From positions 434,001-498,000 of the forward strand of contig CAVZGN010000002.1 of the NCBI GenBank assembly GCA_963774895.1: DNA of 64,000 nucleotides. The letters are read 5' to 3'. The DNA is from REEB76 sp963774895. GTDB lineage: Bacteria; Pseudomonadota; Gammaproteobacteria; Natronospirales; REEB76. A model generated the notes under the pieces. The model made no database searches. It had not been told where the DNA came from and saw only the letters and a program-made list of their open reading frames with translations. The translations under genes and the position numbers were made by a program. Below are positions 25,785-34,509 of the stretch, piece by piece (the stretch's first letter is position 1; every line of letters starts with the position of its first letter).

Positions 25785-26473
25785 GCTGCTGGCACCAGCC
25801 GGCCGGCGTGCAGATTCAGGATGCGGTCGCAGCGGGATGCCAGCTCATTATCGTGGGTTACCAATACCAAAGTGGCGTGATGCTCGCGGTTCAGTCGAAA
25901 CAATAATTCGATGATGAGATGGCCGGTGGCGGCATCCAGGTTACCGGTGGGCTCGTCGGCGAACAGGATCTGAGGCTCGCCCGCATAAGCGCGGGCGATG
26001 GCCACGCGCTGCTGCTCGCCGCCGGAGAGTTTCTGCGGGTAATAAGCGGCGCGTTCCGCAAGACCCACATCGGCCAATACTGTGCGTGCGCTCTGCACCG
26101 GATGCGGTAGCCCATTCAGCTCCAGCGGCAGCATGACGTTTTCCAGCGCCGTCAGGCCCGGCAGCAGATGGAACGACTGGAACACGAAACCGATCTGGCA
26201 CGCGCGCCTTGCCGCGCGTGTGTCTTCGTCCAGCGCGCTGAGATCCTCGCCATTCAGCCATAAGTGGCCACGGCTGGGAACATCCAGGCCCGCCATCAGG
26301 CCCAACAGGGTGGATTTGCCGGAACCGGACGGGCCCACGATGGCCACCGATTCACCGCGCTGGATCGACAACGAGACATCCTCGAGGATGGTCAGCGCGC
26401 CGTCCGGACTGGTAACCTGTTTGCCCAGATGTTCGACGCACAGCAACACTTGTTCAGGAGATTCCTTGGGCAT
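25781..26473 (-). CDS. ybbA: ABC transporter ATP-binding protein, YbbA family
   Basis: A 230-residue ATPase of the LolD/MacB type. Walker A GPSGSGKST at residues 47-55, Q-loop FVFQSFHLLPGLTALENVMLPLEL, signature LSGGEQQRVAIARAY, Walker B ILFADEPTGNLD and the H-loop LVLVTHD. ATG 26473 (MPKESPEQVLLCVEHLG) is chosen because AAGGA lies about 11 bp upstream; the frame extends to 26530. It overlaps the first codons of divergent tesA by about 8 bp, so the two genes share a very compact back-to-back start region. Confidence 0.92.
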   Translation of the reverse strand: MPKESPEQVLLCVEHLGKQVTSPDGALTILEDVSLSIQRGESVAIVGPSGSGKSTLLGLMAGLDVPSRGHLWLNGEDLSALDEDTRAARRACQIGFVFQSFHLLPGLTALENVMLPLELNGLPHPVQSARTVLADVGLAERAAYYPQKLSGGEQQRVAIARAYAGEPQILFADEPTGNLDAATGHLIIELLFRLNREHHATLVLVTHDNELASRCDRILNLHAGRLVPAA

Positions 26474-27098
26474 ATCGAAATTCATCCTTCTGACTGGACT
26501 GTTGTGTTGTTGCGCATCGATTGCGGCCAAAGCGGCTTCACCGCCTGTGATCCTGGTGATGGGCGACAGCCTGAGTGCCGCCTACGGTATCGAAACTTCC
26601 CAGGGCTGGGTAGCGTTGCTGGCAGCGCGCCTCAAGACGCAGGCTGATGATTACCATGTGGTCAATGCCAGCGTCAGCGGCGATACCTCGGCACAGGGAT
26701 TGACGCGACTGCCGGTGGAACTCGCGCGGCATAAACCTGCCATCGTGATCCTGGAGTTGGGCGCTAACGACGGTTTGCGCGGGCTGCCGGTCACCGCCTT
26801 GCAGGCCAACCTTGCGAAAATGATCGTGCTTTCGAAGCACGCGGGTGCGCAAGTTTTATTGCTGGGAATACTGTTACCACCGAATTTCGGACCGGAGTAC
26901 ACCCAAAGCTTCGCGGCCGTGTACCCACGCTTGGCGAAAGATTACCACGTGCCGCTGGTGCCGTTCCTGCTGGAAGGCGTGGCCCAGCATCGGGAGATGC
27001 TGCAGGCTGACGGCATGCATCCTTTGGCACCAGCCGAGCATCAGGTGCTGGACAATGTGTGGGTGAAACTTGCGCCGCTGTTGAAGCAGACTTCTTGA
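26466..27098 (+). CDS. tesA: Multifunctional acyl-CoA thioesterase I / lysophospholipase L1 (GDSL family)
   Basis: A 210-residue SGNH hydrolase acting on acyl esters and thioesters in the periplasm. The start is TTG 26466, with AGGAG five bases upstream and no in-frame ATG before the mature domain. A signal peptide (FILLTGLLCCCASIAAKA) precedes the catalytic blocks: GDSLS with the nucleophilic serine, GANDGLRG, and the D-x-x-H pair in ADGMHPL. Its 5' end overlaps the divergent ybbA start. The cysteine run CCC before the cleavage site is unusual, and lipidation is possible. Confidence 0.9.
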   Translation: MGISKFILLTGLLCCCASIAAKAASPPVILVMGDSLSAAYGIETSQGWVALLAARLKTQADDYHVVNASVSGDTSAQGLTRLPVELARHKPAIVILELGANDGLRGLPVTALQANLAKMIVLSKHAGAQVLLLGILLPPNFGPEYTQSFAAVYPRLAKDYHVPLVPFLLEGVAQHREMLQADGMHPLAPAEHQVLDNVWVKLAPLLKQTS

Positions 27099-27107
27099 TC
27101 TGCTACC

Positions 27108-27563
27108 TCAGGAGTGCACAGCGCTGATCTTATGCGGCCGCAGCTCGCGGGCCAGGGCATCGGCCCAATCCAGTATCAGCCTGACCCTCGGGGTGATCAG
27201 CTTGAGCGCCTGGGCATGGCTCACCCAGCGGTATTCGATGTGTTCCTGGATGCCGGTCTCGGGATTGGCGGTCAGTGCGATCTTCTCCTGCCGGGTGCTC
27301 GCCAGGTAATAACGCGCGACCTTGCCGCGGTTATAGGGCTTGGTTTCCCGGTAGGCTTCGCCCCACCGGAATTCCAAGTCTTGGAGGCCGGTTTCCTCCT
27401 GGACTTCTCGGATGGCTGCCTGCAGGGGTGTTTCTCCGGGCTCCACGGCGCCCTTGGGGAAATCCCAATAGCTGTAGGCACGTAATAGTAGGAAACGGCG
27501 GCCGCCCTGGGTATCGCGCAGTAATACGACCCCGGCGGAGAGGTGTGAGCGTGCGGCTGACAT
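27108..27563 (-). CDS. Nudix hydrolase (Ap4A hydrolase-like)
   Basis: A Nudix-fold pyrophosphatase. The Nudix box is complete: GAVEPGETPLQAAIREVQEETGL, matching G-x5-E-x7-R-E-U-x-E-E-x-G-U. The surrounding sequence (SAGVVLLRD, YSYWDFPKG before the box) matches the dinucleoside tetraphosphatase type, which removes alarmone-like Np4N molecules. The start is uncertain: ATG 27563 places the beta-strand at the usual distance, but the frame is open to 27653 and no clear ribosome-binding site decides. It ends 9 bp from the convergent tesA stop. Confidence 0.85.
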   Translation of the reverse strand: MSAARSHLSAGVVLLRDTQGGRRFLLLRAYSYWDFPKGAVEPGETPLQAAIREVQEETGLQDLEFRWGEAYRETKPYNRGKVARYYLASTRQEKIALTANPETGIQEHIEYRWVSHAQALKLITPRVRLILDWADALARELRPHKISAVHS

Positions 27564-27667
27564 GCTGATAGTAAGTATAAGACCGTCCGGCAAATGTGTG
27601 TACGAATCAGTCATATTGAGTCTATTAATCATCCCGGCTGACCGCCCAGGCAAACGCCGCAGCTAGA

Positions 27668-28366
27668 ATGGGTCTTATGAAATCACTGCTCGCCATCCGC
27701 CATGTGCCCTTCGAGGATCTGGGTTGCCTGGAAGCGCTGCTCACCGAATCCGGTTATGCAATCCGCTATGTGGATGCGCCCACGGCAGATTTCTCGCATC
27801 TAGCTCAGGCCAAATGGGATCTGCTGGTGGTATTGGGCGGGCCTATCGGCGTGATGGAGCAGCACGATTATCCATTCCTCATTACGGAACTGCAGTTGCT
27901 GGAGCTGCGTCTCAAACACAAGTCACCAACATTGGGTATCTGCTTGGGCAGCCAGCTCCTGGCACATGCGCTGGGCGCGCGCATCCATAAAAATCGCAGC
28001 GTTGAGATCGGCTGGAAATCCTTGACCCTGACCAGCGCCGGGCATGATTCCTCGCTGCAGCATTTCCGCAAACCTGTCTTCCATTGGCACGGCGAGGATT
28101 TTGATCTGCCGGCCGGCGCCCGGCATCTGGCGTCTACCGACTTGTGCCCAAACCAGGCATTCTCACTGGGAAGCTCGGTGCTGGGTCTGCAGTTCCATCC
28201 GGAAGTGACCGCTCGCGGCCTCGAGCAATGGTATGTGGGGCATACCGGCGAGCTACGTTCACACGGATTGTCACCCGCGAAACTGCGCGAGGAAGCGACG
28301 CGTTTCGCGCCCCTGCTGGCGCAGCAATCCAGCGCCTTCCTGAAGGACTGGCTGGCGAATCACTAG
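27668..28366 (+). CDS. Class I glutamine amidotransferase domain protein
   Basis: A 232-residue stand-alone glutamine amidotransferase of the GuaA-N-like type. The catalytic cysteine is C92 in LGICLGSQLLAHALG, with the oxyanion strand LLVVLGGPIGVMEQ before it; the catalytic His-Glu pair lies in LGLQFHPEV. The motif FHWHGEDFDLP is typical of the family that includes amidotransferases acting with unknown synthetases. Start may be ATG 27668 or ATG 27677. No amidating partner is adjacent. It may instead hydrolyse gamma-glutamyl compounds. Confidence 0.85.
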   Translation: MGLMKSLLAIRHVPFEDLGCLEALLTESGYAIRYVDAPTADFSHLAQAKWDLLVVLGGPIGVMEQHDYPFLITELQLLELRLKHKSPTLGICLGSQLLAHALGARIHKNRSVEIGWKSLTLTSAGHDSSLQHFRKPVFHWHGEDFDLPAGARHLASTDLCPNQAFSLGSSVLGLQFHPEVTARGLEQWYVGHTGELRSHGLSPAKLREEATRFAPLLAQQSSAFLKDWLANH

Positions 28367-28392
28367 CGTCAAGCATCGACTTTGGACTGCCG

Positions 28393-28866
28393 TCAGGCCG
28401 GGCGGAAGATGATCTCTGGGACGATCTCCATGGCAGTCTTGAGGCTGTTGGCGATGAAGCAGTGCTCGTGGGCTTTGTGCACACACTGGCGCACACGCTC
28501 TTCATCCGCTGCTCCCTTGATGACCATCCGCGGCCGCAGAATAATGCGGGTGATGCGTACTGGCCGATCGTCCATGGGCATGAAAGCCTCGGCCTGATCC
28601 TGGTATTCCACCACCTCCAGATGCGCGCGCGCAGCGATGGCCAGGAACGAGAGCATCTGGCAGGAGACTGCCGCCATCAGCAGCAGTTGTTCGGGGTTAA
28701 GCTGCTGGGGATCGCCGTAGAAGGCGGGATCCGAACTCATGCTGAGTGATTGTGACGCCGGCGCCGCTGTCAACGTGTGGCTGCGGGCATAGTTTTCATA
28801 ACCACTCGCGGTGGACCCCCGCCAATGGCAGACAGCGGTGTAGTGATGTGTGGAATGGTCTGGCAT
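28393..28866 (-). CDS. OsmC/Ohr family peroxiredoxin-like protein
   Basis: A 157-residue OsmC-family protein, which reduces organic peroxides using two cysteines. Both are present: C69 (LMAAVSCQMLSFL) and C136 (HEHCFIANSL), the latter in the standard CxIxxSL context. The N-terminal strand HYTAVCHWRGSTASGYENYARSH is of the OsmC rather than the Ohr subgroup. It is 8 bp downstream of the SDR gene on the same strand, so they are probably cotranscribed. Confidence 0.9.
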   Translation of the reverse strand: MPDHSTHHYTAVCHWRGSTASGYENYARSHTLTAAPASQSLSMSSDPAFYGDPQQLNPEQLLLMAAVSCQMLSFLAIAARAHLEVVEYQDQAEAFMPMDDRPVRITRIILRPRMVIKGAADEERVRQCVHKAHEHCFIANSLKTAMEIVPEIIFRPA

Positions 28867-28874
28867 GAGGACTC

Positions 28875-29633
28875 CTAACGTCCTGAGAATTTGCGCATGA
28901 GCGGAAAATAGAGCCTGTACGGCAGACAGCGAAACAGCTTCAGCAGCAGTACGAATCGCCGTGGGAAGGCGATCTCGAATTTCCGTTGCATGATGCCGCG
29001 ATACAAAGCATCAGTTGCGTCATCGAGATCCATCAGGAACGGCATGCCCGCACGGTTTTCCGCGGTCATGGGGGTCTTCACGAAACCGGGATTGCAGATC
29101 GAGATCATGATGCCTTCGCGATGCAGATCGAAGTACAGGGATTCCGCCAGGTTGATGAGTGCGGCTTTGGTCGGGCCGTAGGCTGCGATACCCGGCATGC
29201 CACGATAGCCGGCGACGCTCGCCACGATCACGATATGGCCGGCATGCCGCCGCTGGAATGACCCCAGCACCGCATCGATGCCGTTGACCACCCCCAGGTA
29301 ATTGGTCCGCATGTGGTTGGCGAAGGTCTCGGCGCGCAGGTTGTCGAGCTTCACGAAGCGGCCGAAGCCCGCGTTCAGCACCACCAGGTCGATGGGCCCT
29401 AGTTCGGATTCGATGCGGGCCGCCGTTTGGCGCATGGCCTCCAGATCGCTCACATCCAGGGGAAAGGCATGCACGTTGCCCGCAGCCTGCTGCGCAGTCT
29501 CCTGCAGTGCTTCTGGGCGGCGGCCGGAGGCCGCCACCTTCCAGCCCGCGCGCGCCAGCTTCAGGGCCAGCGCTTGGCCTATGCCAGAGCCACCGCCGGT
29601 GATCCAGGCGATGCGTGCTGTGCTGGTTTGCAT
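28875..29633 (-). CDS. Short-chain dehydrogenase/reductase
   Basis: A 252-residue classical SDR. NAD(P) motif ITGGGSGIG (residues 11-19) with SGRR after strand 2 favouring NADP, NAGFG at 88-92, and the catalytic triad S139, Y152 and K156 (YGPTK). The C-terminal tail (PRRFVLLLKLFRCLPYRLYFPLMRKFSG) is long and hydrophobic, as in membrane-associated DltE/YqjQ-type SDRs acting on lipids. Upstream it is divergent from the acyl-CoA ligase gene, compatible with a lipid role, but the substrate is unknown. Confidence 0.9.
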   Translation of the reverse strand: MQTSTARIAWITGGGSGIGQALALKLARAGWKVAASGRRPEALQETAQQAAGNVHAFPLDVSDLEAMRQTAARIESELGPIDLVVLNAGFGRFVKLDNLRAETFANHMRTNYLGVVNGIDAVLGSFQRRHAGHIVIVASVAGYRGMPGIAAYGPTKAALINLAESLYFDLHREGIMISICNPGFVKTPMTAENRAGMPFLMDLDDATDALYRGIMQRKFEIAFPRRFVLLLKLFRCLPYRLYFPLMRKFSGR

Positions 29634-29769
29634 CTCGTCATCCTAGGTACTGCGGTGGAGATAGATGTGATTCTACCTTGAAGCGTGTCGGTACCTGCTT
29701 GCCGCCCCTGGGCAGCTGCTATACCTTGTTACGGCAGAGTGTCCTATATTCAAGGTCCTTGAGGGTCCC

Positions 29770-31452
29770 ATGGAAAAAATCTGGCTCAAGGAATATCCCC
29801 AGGGCGTACCCGCCGAGATCAATCCCGATGAGTACCCGTCACTGAAGGCGGTGTTCGAGGACAGTTGCCGTCGATATTCCGGCCTGCCGGCGTATACCAA
29901 CATGGGCGCAACCCTGAGTTACGCGGTCCTGGAACGCATGAGCCGCCATTTTGGCGCCTGGCTGCAGAAGGTTGCAGGCCTCAAAAAGGGCGATCGGGTC
30001 GCCGTCATGATGCCCAACCTGTTGCAATATCCGGTAGTGCTGTTCGGCATCCTGCGCTGCGGGATGGTGGCGGTGAACGTCAACCCTCTGTATACCGCGC
30101 GCGAGCTTGAACACCAGCTCAAGGATTCCGGAACACGCGCCATCGTGATCGTGGAGAATTTCGCAGCCACCCTGCAGCAAGCTCTGCCGCAGGTGGAGGT
30201 GAAGTCCGTGGTCACCACCCAGATCGGCGACTTGTTGCCAGTCCCGAAACGCATGCTGGTGAATTTCGTGGTGAAGCGCGTGAAGAAGATGGTACCGGCC
30301 TGGCGCATCCCGGGTGCCATTGTGTTGCAGCAAGCGCTGGCCCAGGGCGCGCAGCACACGCTGGATGAAGTCGCCGTCGGCCATGAAGATATCGCTTTTC
30401 TGCAATACACCGGCGGCACAACCGGTGTCGCCAAGGGCGCGGTGCTCACCCATCGGAATATGGTGGCCAATGTGCTGCAGGCGTATGCCTGGCTGAAAAC
30501 CAATCTCGAGGATGGCAAGGAAACCATCATCACCGCGCTGCCCCTGTATCACATCTTTTCACTTACGGCTAACTGCCTGACCTTCATGAAAATCGGCGGG
30601 CACAACGTGCTGATCACCAACCCGCGCGACATGCCGGGTTTCGTGAAGGAATTGGCCAAGGTGAAGTTCACCGGCATCACCGGCGTGAACACCCTGTTCA
30701 ACGGATTGCTGCACACCACCGGGTTCGAGCAGCTGGATTTTTCCAGACTCAAGATCGCACTGGGCGGCGGCATGGCGGTGCAGCGGGCGGTGGCGAGCAA
30801 ATGGAAGCAGGTCACCGGCGTGACCTTGGTCGAGGCCTATGGCCTGACCGAGACCGCGCCGGCCGCCTGCATTAACCCACTGGATCTGAAGGATTACAAC
30901 GGCAGCATCGGTCTGCCGATCCCGTCCACGGACATATCCATCCGGGATGACGATGGCAATGAGCTCAAGATCGGCGAAGTCGGCGAATTGTGTTTCAAGG
31001 GCCCACAGGTGATGCGCGGCTACTGGAACCGTCCCGATGAGACCGCCAAGGTGCTGTCGGCCGCTGGCTGGCTGTGCACTGGTGACATGGGGCGCATCGA
31101 TGCGCGCGGCTATGTGTATATCGTCGACCGCAAGAAGGACATGATCCTGGTGTCGGGTTTCAACGTCTACCCCAATGAAGTGGAGGATGTGATGATGATG
31201 CACCCGGGCGTGCTGGAAGTGGCCGCCGTAGGCGTGGAGGACGAGCATTCCGGCGAAGTGGTGAAACTGTTCGTGGTGAAGAAGGATCCGGCGCTCACCA
31301 TCCAGGATCTCAAGGAATACGCCCACAAAGAACTCACCGGCTACAAGCGCCCGCGGTATATCGAGTTCCGCGATGAACTGCCCAAATCCAATGTGGGCAA
31401 GATCCTGCGACGTGAATTGCGGGATGCGGAACGCAAGAAACAACAGCACTGA
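29770..31452 (+). CDS. fadD: Long-chain-fatty-acid--CoA ligase
   Basis: A 560-residue AMP-forming ligase that activates fatty acids with ATP and CoA at the inner membrane. Motifs: the P-loop-like YTGGTTGVAKGAVLTHRN, the A4/A5 region VEAYGLTETAP, GWLCTGDMGRIDARGYVYIVDRKKDMI (A7-A8) and the final lysine motif PKSNVGKILRRELR. Length and the start EKIWLKEYPQGVPAEI match FadD of Gammaproteobacteria closely. GAGGG sits 5 bp before the ATG. It is a single gene, convergent with hemE 39 bp downstream. Confidence 0.95.
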   Translation: MEKIWLKEYPQGVPAEINPDEYPSLKAVFEDSCRRYSGLPAYTNMGATLSYAVLERMSRHFGAWLQKVAGLKKGDRVAVMMPNLLQYPVVLFGILRCGMVAVNVNPLYTARELEHQLKDSGTRAIVIVENFAATLQQALPQVEVKSVVTTQIGDLLPVPKRMLVNFVVKRVKKMVPAWRIPGAIVLQQALAQGAQHTLDEVAVGHEDIAFLQYTGGTTGVAKGAVLTHRNMVANVLQAYAWLKTNLEDGKETIITALPLYHIFSLTANCLTFMKIGGHNVLITNPRDMPGFVKELAKVKFTGITGVNTLFNGLLHTTGFEQLDFSRLKIALGGGMAVQRAVASKWKQVTGVTLVEAYGLTETAPAACINPLDLKDYNGSIGLPIPSTDISIRDDDGNELKIGEVGELCFKGPQVMRGYWNRPDETAKVLSAAGWLCTGDMGRIDARGYVYIVDRKKDMILVSGFNVYPNEVEDVMMMHPGVLEVAAVGVEDEHSGEVVKLFVVKKDPALTIQDLKEYAHKELTGYKRPRYIEFRDELPKSNVGKILRRELRDAERKKQQH

Positions 31453-31491
31453 TCAGGATATTCGGACTCTAGCTCATAACCCCGATCAACT

Positions 31492-32562
31492 TCACCTGTG
31501 ATAGGCGGGACTCAATTCATGCACCGCCGCGATCATGGCGGCGGCGTACTCGGGTTTGACGCCGGGTGTGATGCCATGGCCGAGGTTGAATACATGGCCG
31601 CTGCCCTTGCCGAAGCTGTCCAATACATTTTTTACTTCTGCATGGATGCGTGCAGGATCAGCAAACAGCACTGCCGGATCCATATTACCCTGCAACGCGA
31701 TTTTGTCCGCCACGCGGCGCCGGGCATCACCCAGATCCTGGGTCCAGTCGATGCCGAGAGCATCCGCACCGCTTTCCGTCATGGACTCCAGCCATGGGCC
31801 GCCGCCTTTGGTGAACAGGATCACCGGCACCCGCCGGCCTTCGTGCTCGCGGGTTAATTGCTCGACGACTTCGCGCATGTAGCGCAGGGAAAACTCCCGA
31901 TAAGCGGGCTCAGTGAGTACACCACCCCAGGTATCGAACAGCATGACGGCCTGGACACCGGCGGCGATCTGCGCGTTGAGATACAGGGCGACACTGCGCG
32001 CCAGCAATGCCAGCAGTCGGTGCAGGCAGTTCGGTTCGGCATACAGCATGCCTTTGACGCAGGCGAACTCCTTGCTGGCCCCGCCCTCCACCATGTAACA
32101 GGCGAGCGTCCAGGGACTGCCGGCGAATCCGATCAGCGGCACACGCCCGGCCAATTCGGCACGGATCAGCCGCACAGCATCGAGCACGTACCTAAGTTCC
32201 TTTTCCGGGTCGGGGACGCCCAGTTTGCCGACTGTGGCCAGATCACGCACCGGGTGTTCGAAGTTCGGGCCTTCGCCTTCAACGAAATGCAGACCCAAGC
32301 CCATGGCCGCGGGAATCGTAAGGATGTCTGAAAACAGGATGGCCGCATCCAGTGGCATTCGGTTCACCGGCTGCAGCGTGGCTTCGCAGGCCAGTTCCGG
32401 GGTGCTCATGAGGTCGATGAAGCTGCCGGCGCGCGCGCGGATCTCACGGTATTCCGGCAGATAACGTCCGGCCTGGCGCATGATCCACACCGGCGTGCGC
32501 GGCGTGGGTTGGCGCAGCAGTGCGCGCAGCAGCAGGTCATTTTTAAGCGGCGCGCTGCTCAC
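31492..32562 (-). CDS. hemE: Uroporphyrinogen decarboxylase
   Basis: A 356-residue enzyme that removes four carboxyl groups from uroporphyrinogen III to give coproporphyrinogen III in haem synthesis. Family signatures: PVWIMRQAGRYLPEYRE near residues 24-40, the catalytic aspartate in ILFSDIL, and GFAGSPWTLACYMVEGG. It is the last gene of the long minus-strand block and overlaps the end of pyrF by 4 bp, so it is probably translated together with it. Confidence 0.96.
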   Translation of the reverse strand: MSSAPLKNDLLLRALLRQPTPRTPVWIMRQAGRYLPEYREIRARAGSFIDLMSTPELACEATLQPVNRMPLDAAILFSDILTIPAAMGLGLHFVEGEGPNFEHPVRDLATVGKLGVPDPEKELRYVLDAVRLIRAELAGRVPLIGFAGSPWTLACYMVEGGASKEFACVKGMLYAEPNCLHRLLALLARSVALYLNAQIAAGVQAVMLFDTWGGVLTEPAYREFSLRYMREVVEQLTREHEGRRVPVILFTKGGGPWLESMTESGADALGIDWTQDLGDARRRVADKIALQGNMDPAVLFADPARIHAEVKNVLDSFGKGSGHVFNLGHGITPGVKPEYAAAMIAAVHELSPAYHR

Positions 32563-33275
32563 TTGGGAAAGATCGAGGCGATGATGCGCTGGATATTTTC
32601 CGCGGTGGCATGCGGATCCAGGGCGTTGCGGATCGGGCGACCCACCACGATGTAATCGGCGCCGTTGCGGAAGGCCTGCTCCACGGTCACGGCGCGCTTC
32701 TGGTCATCATCGACCCGGTTATCCACCGGACGTATGCCGGGAGTCACCACCAGCAGGCGCTTGTCGATGAAAGCACGCAGTCGCGCGGCTTCCATGCCTG
32801 ATGAGACCACGCCGTCACAGCCTGCCTCCAAGGCACGGCGTGCCCGCGACAGCACCAGCTGCCCGATGTCACAATGGAATCCCAGGTCGTCCAGATCGCC
32901 GCGATCCAGGCTGGTGAGCACGGTGACCGCGAGTATCTTGAGGTCACCCTTGGCCTGGGCCGCGGCCTCCATGATGGCCTGGTTGCCATGCACGGTGCAG
33001 AAGGTGGCGCCGCGTTGCGACAGCCTCCGAACCGCCGCCTGCACCGTGGCGGGGATATCGAAGAATTTCAGGTCCACGAACACTTTCTTGTGTTGCGAGA
33101 CCAGCCAGTCCAGTAACTCGAAGTAGCCGCCGGCCATGAACAGCTCCAAGCCTAGCTTGTAGAACTGCACAGTATCGCCCAGTTGCGCCACCCACTGCCG
33201 CGCGCTGCCGGCATCCGGGACGTCGAGTGCGAAGATCAGCCGTTCATGGGCTGGTATGGAGTTGCTGGATAGCAT
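32559..33275 (-). CDS. pyrF: Orotidine 5'-phosphate decarboxylase
   Basis: A 238-residue TIM-barrel enzyme making UMP from OMP. The catalytic motif VFVDLKFFDIPATVQ holds the Asp-Lys-x-x-Asp array; FALDVPDA at the N-terminus and VVGRPIRNALDP at the C-terminal phosphate-binding loop are standard. ATG 33275 gives the family start (HERLIFALDVP follows closely); the frame is open to 33368, which would overlap the end of dgt. It lies between dgt and hemE in the same orientation. Confidence 0.95.
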   Translation of the reverse strand: MLSSNSIPAHERLIFALDVPDAGSARQWVAQLGDTVQFYKLGLELFMAGGYFELLDWLVSQHKKVFVDLKFFDIPATVQAAVRRLSQRGATFCTVHGNQAIMEAAAQAKGDLKILAVTVLTSLDRGDLDDLGFHCDIGQLVLSRARRALEAGCDGVVSSGMEAARLRAFIDKRLLVVTPGIRPVDNRVDDDQKRAVTVEQAFRNGADYIVVGRPIRNALDPHATAENIQRIIASIFPK

Positions 33276-33318
33276 GATGGCATGCTGATTATCGGAGGTT
33301 TGTGTGTCTGCAATTCTA

Positions 33319-34509
33319 TCACGCGGACTCCATGTAACCCGGATGGGCGAAAGCTTGTCCGGTGACACGTTGATATTCGCGCAGGGCGTAACGATCGGTC
33401 ATGCCGGCGATGAAATCCGCCACGCGGCGTGCACGTCCTAGCTCAGTTTCACCTGGCGCATCGGGCCGCATGCCGGCGCGCTGATTTTCCGGCAATTGTT
33501 TGGGGTCATTGAAGTACACGCTGAAAAGTTCACGCACGATGTGCGCGGCCTTGTCTGTGGCGCGCTGTACCTGCGGATGAAAATACAGCTGTTGGTGCAG
33601 AAACTGCGCGAGCGTACGGCTTCTGTCTTTTATATCGGAGCTGAACGCTATCAGCGGTTTGGGGGATTTGCGTACATCCTCGATGCCGGCAGGCATGGCG
33701 GTTGCGATGTTGACGCGGCTGTGCTCGATAAGATCGGTGACCAACCCATCGATCATGCGCCGCACGGTCTCATGTATCTGGCGCCGGGCTGCCAGTCCCG
33801 GGTACTGTTGTCTGACGCTGTTATACGGCTCACGGAAAAGCTCGATCTGCATAAGCTGCTCCACGTTGATCAGGCCGGCACGCAGGCCGTCATCCACATC
33901 GTGGTTGTTATAGGCGATCTCATCGGCGATGTTGGTGATCTGGGCCTCGAGGCTGGGCTGACCATGTTGGATAAAACGCTGACCCAATTCACCCAACTGT
34001 CTGGCGTTGGCCAGGGAGCAATGTTTGAGGATGCCTTCACGGGTCTCAAAGGTGAGGTTCAGTCCGGGGAATTCTGCATATTTTTCTTCCAGCAGGTCTA
34101 CCACCCGCAGGGATTGCAGATTGTGTTCGAAGCCGCCGTAATTACGCATCACCGCATTCAGAGCATCCTGGCCGGCATGGCCGAAGGGCGTGTGACCCAG
34201 GTCATGGGCCAAGGCGATGGCTTCGGTGAGGGCCTCGTTTAGACCCAGGGCTACTGCCACGCTGCGGGCGATCTGTGCCACTTCCAGGGAATGGGTAAGA
34301 CGCGTGCGGTACAAATCGCCTTCGTCGTAAACGAACACCTGGGTCTTGTACATGAGGCGGCGAAAGGCGGTGGCATGGATGACGCGATCGCGGTCACGCC
34401 GGTATTCACTGCGATAAGACGCTGGCGTTTCTGGATAACGGCGACCACGCGTTGTTCCATCACGGGCGGCGTAGGCAGTGAGTGCTATGTCCGATGTCGG
34501 GTTGTTCAA
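33319..34509 (-). CDS. dgt: Deoxyguanosinetriphosphate triphosphohydrolase-like protein
   Basis: A 396-residue HD-domain dNTPase that splits dNTPs to nucleosides and tripolyphosphate. Visible: YRSEYRRDRDRVIHATAFRRLMYKTQVF, RTRLTHSLEVAQIARS with the first metal-binding histidine, LAHDLGHTPFGHAG with the HD pair, and ADEIAYNNHDVDDGLRAG. The start is set at TTG 34509, whose TTGA overlaps the aroB stop; an upstream extension inside aroB (to 34743) is low-complexity arginine-rich sequence and not family-like. This is the shorter type-2 form, not the E. coli 505-residue form. Confidence 0.92.
   Translation of the reverse strand: MNNPTSDIALTAYAARDGTTRGRRYPETPASYRSEYRRDRDRVIHATAFRRLMYKTQVFVYDEGDLYRTRLTHSLEVAQIARSVAVALGLNEALTEAIALAHDLGHTPFGHAGQDALNAVMRNYGGFEHNLQSLRVVDLLEEKYAEFPGLNLTFETREGILKHCSLANARQLGELGQRFIQHGQPSLEAQITNIADEIAYNNHDVDDGLRAGLINVEQLMQIELFREPYNSVRQQYPGLAARRQIHETVRRMIDGLVTDLIEHSRVNIATAMPAGIEDVRKSPKPLIAFSSDIKDRSRTLAQFLHQQLYFHPQVQRATDKAAHIVRELFSVYFNDPKQLPENQRAGMRPDAPGETELGRARRVADFIAGMTDRYALREYQRVTGQAFAHPGYMESA

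Noticed and set aside
30559..31449. 296-codon minus-strand frame antisense to fadD
   Set aside because: Shadow of a well-supported acyl-CoA ligase; histidine-rich low-information product.
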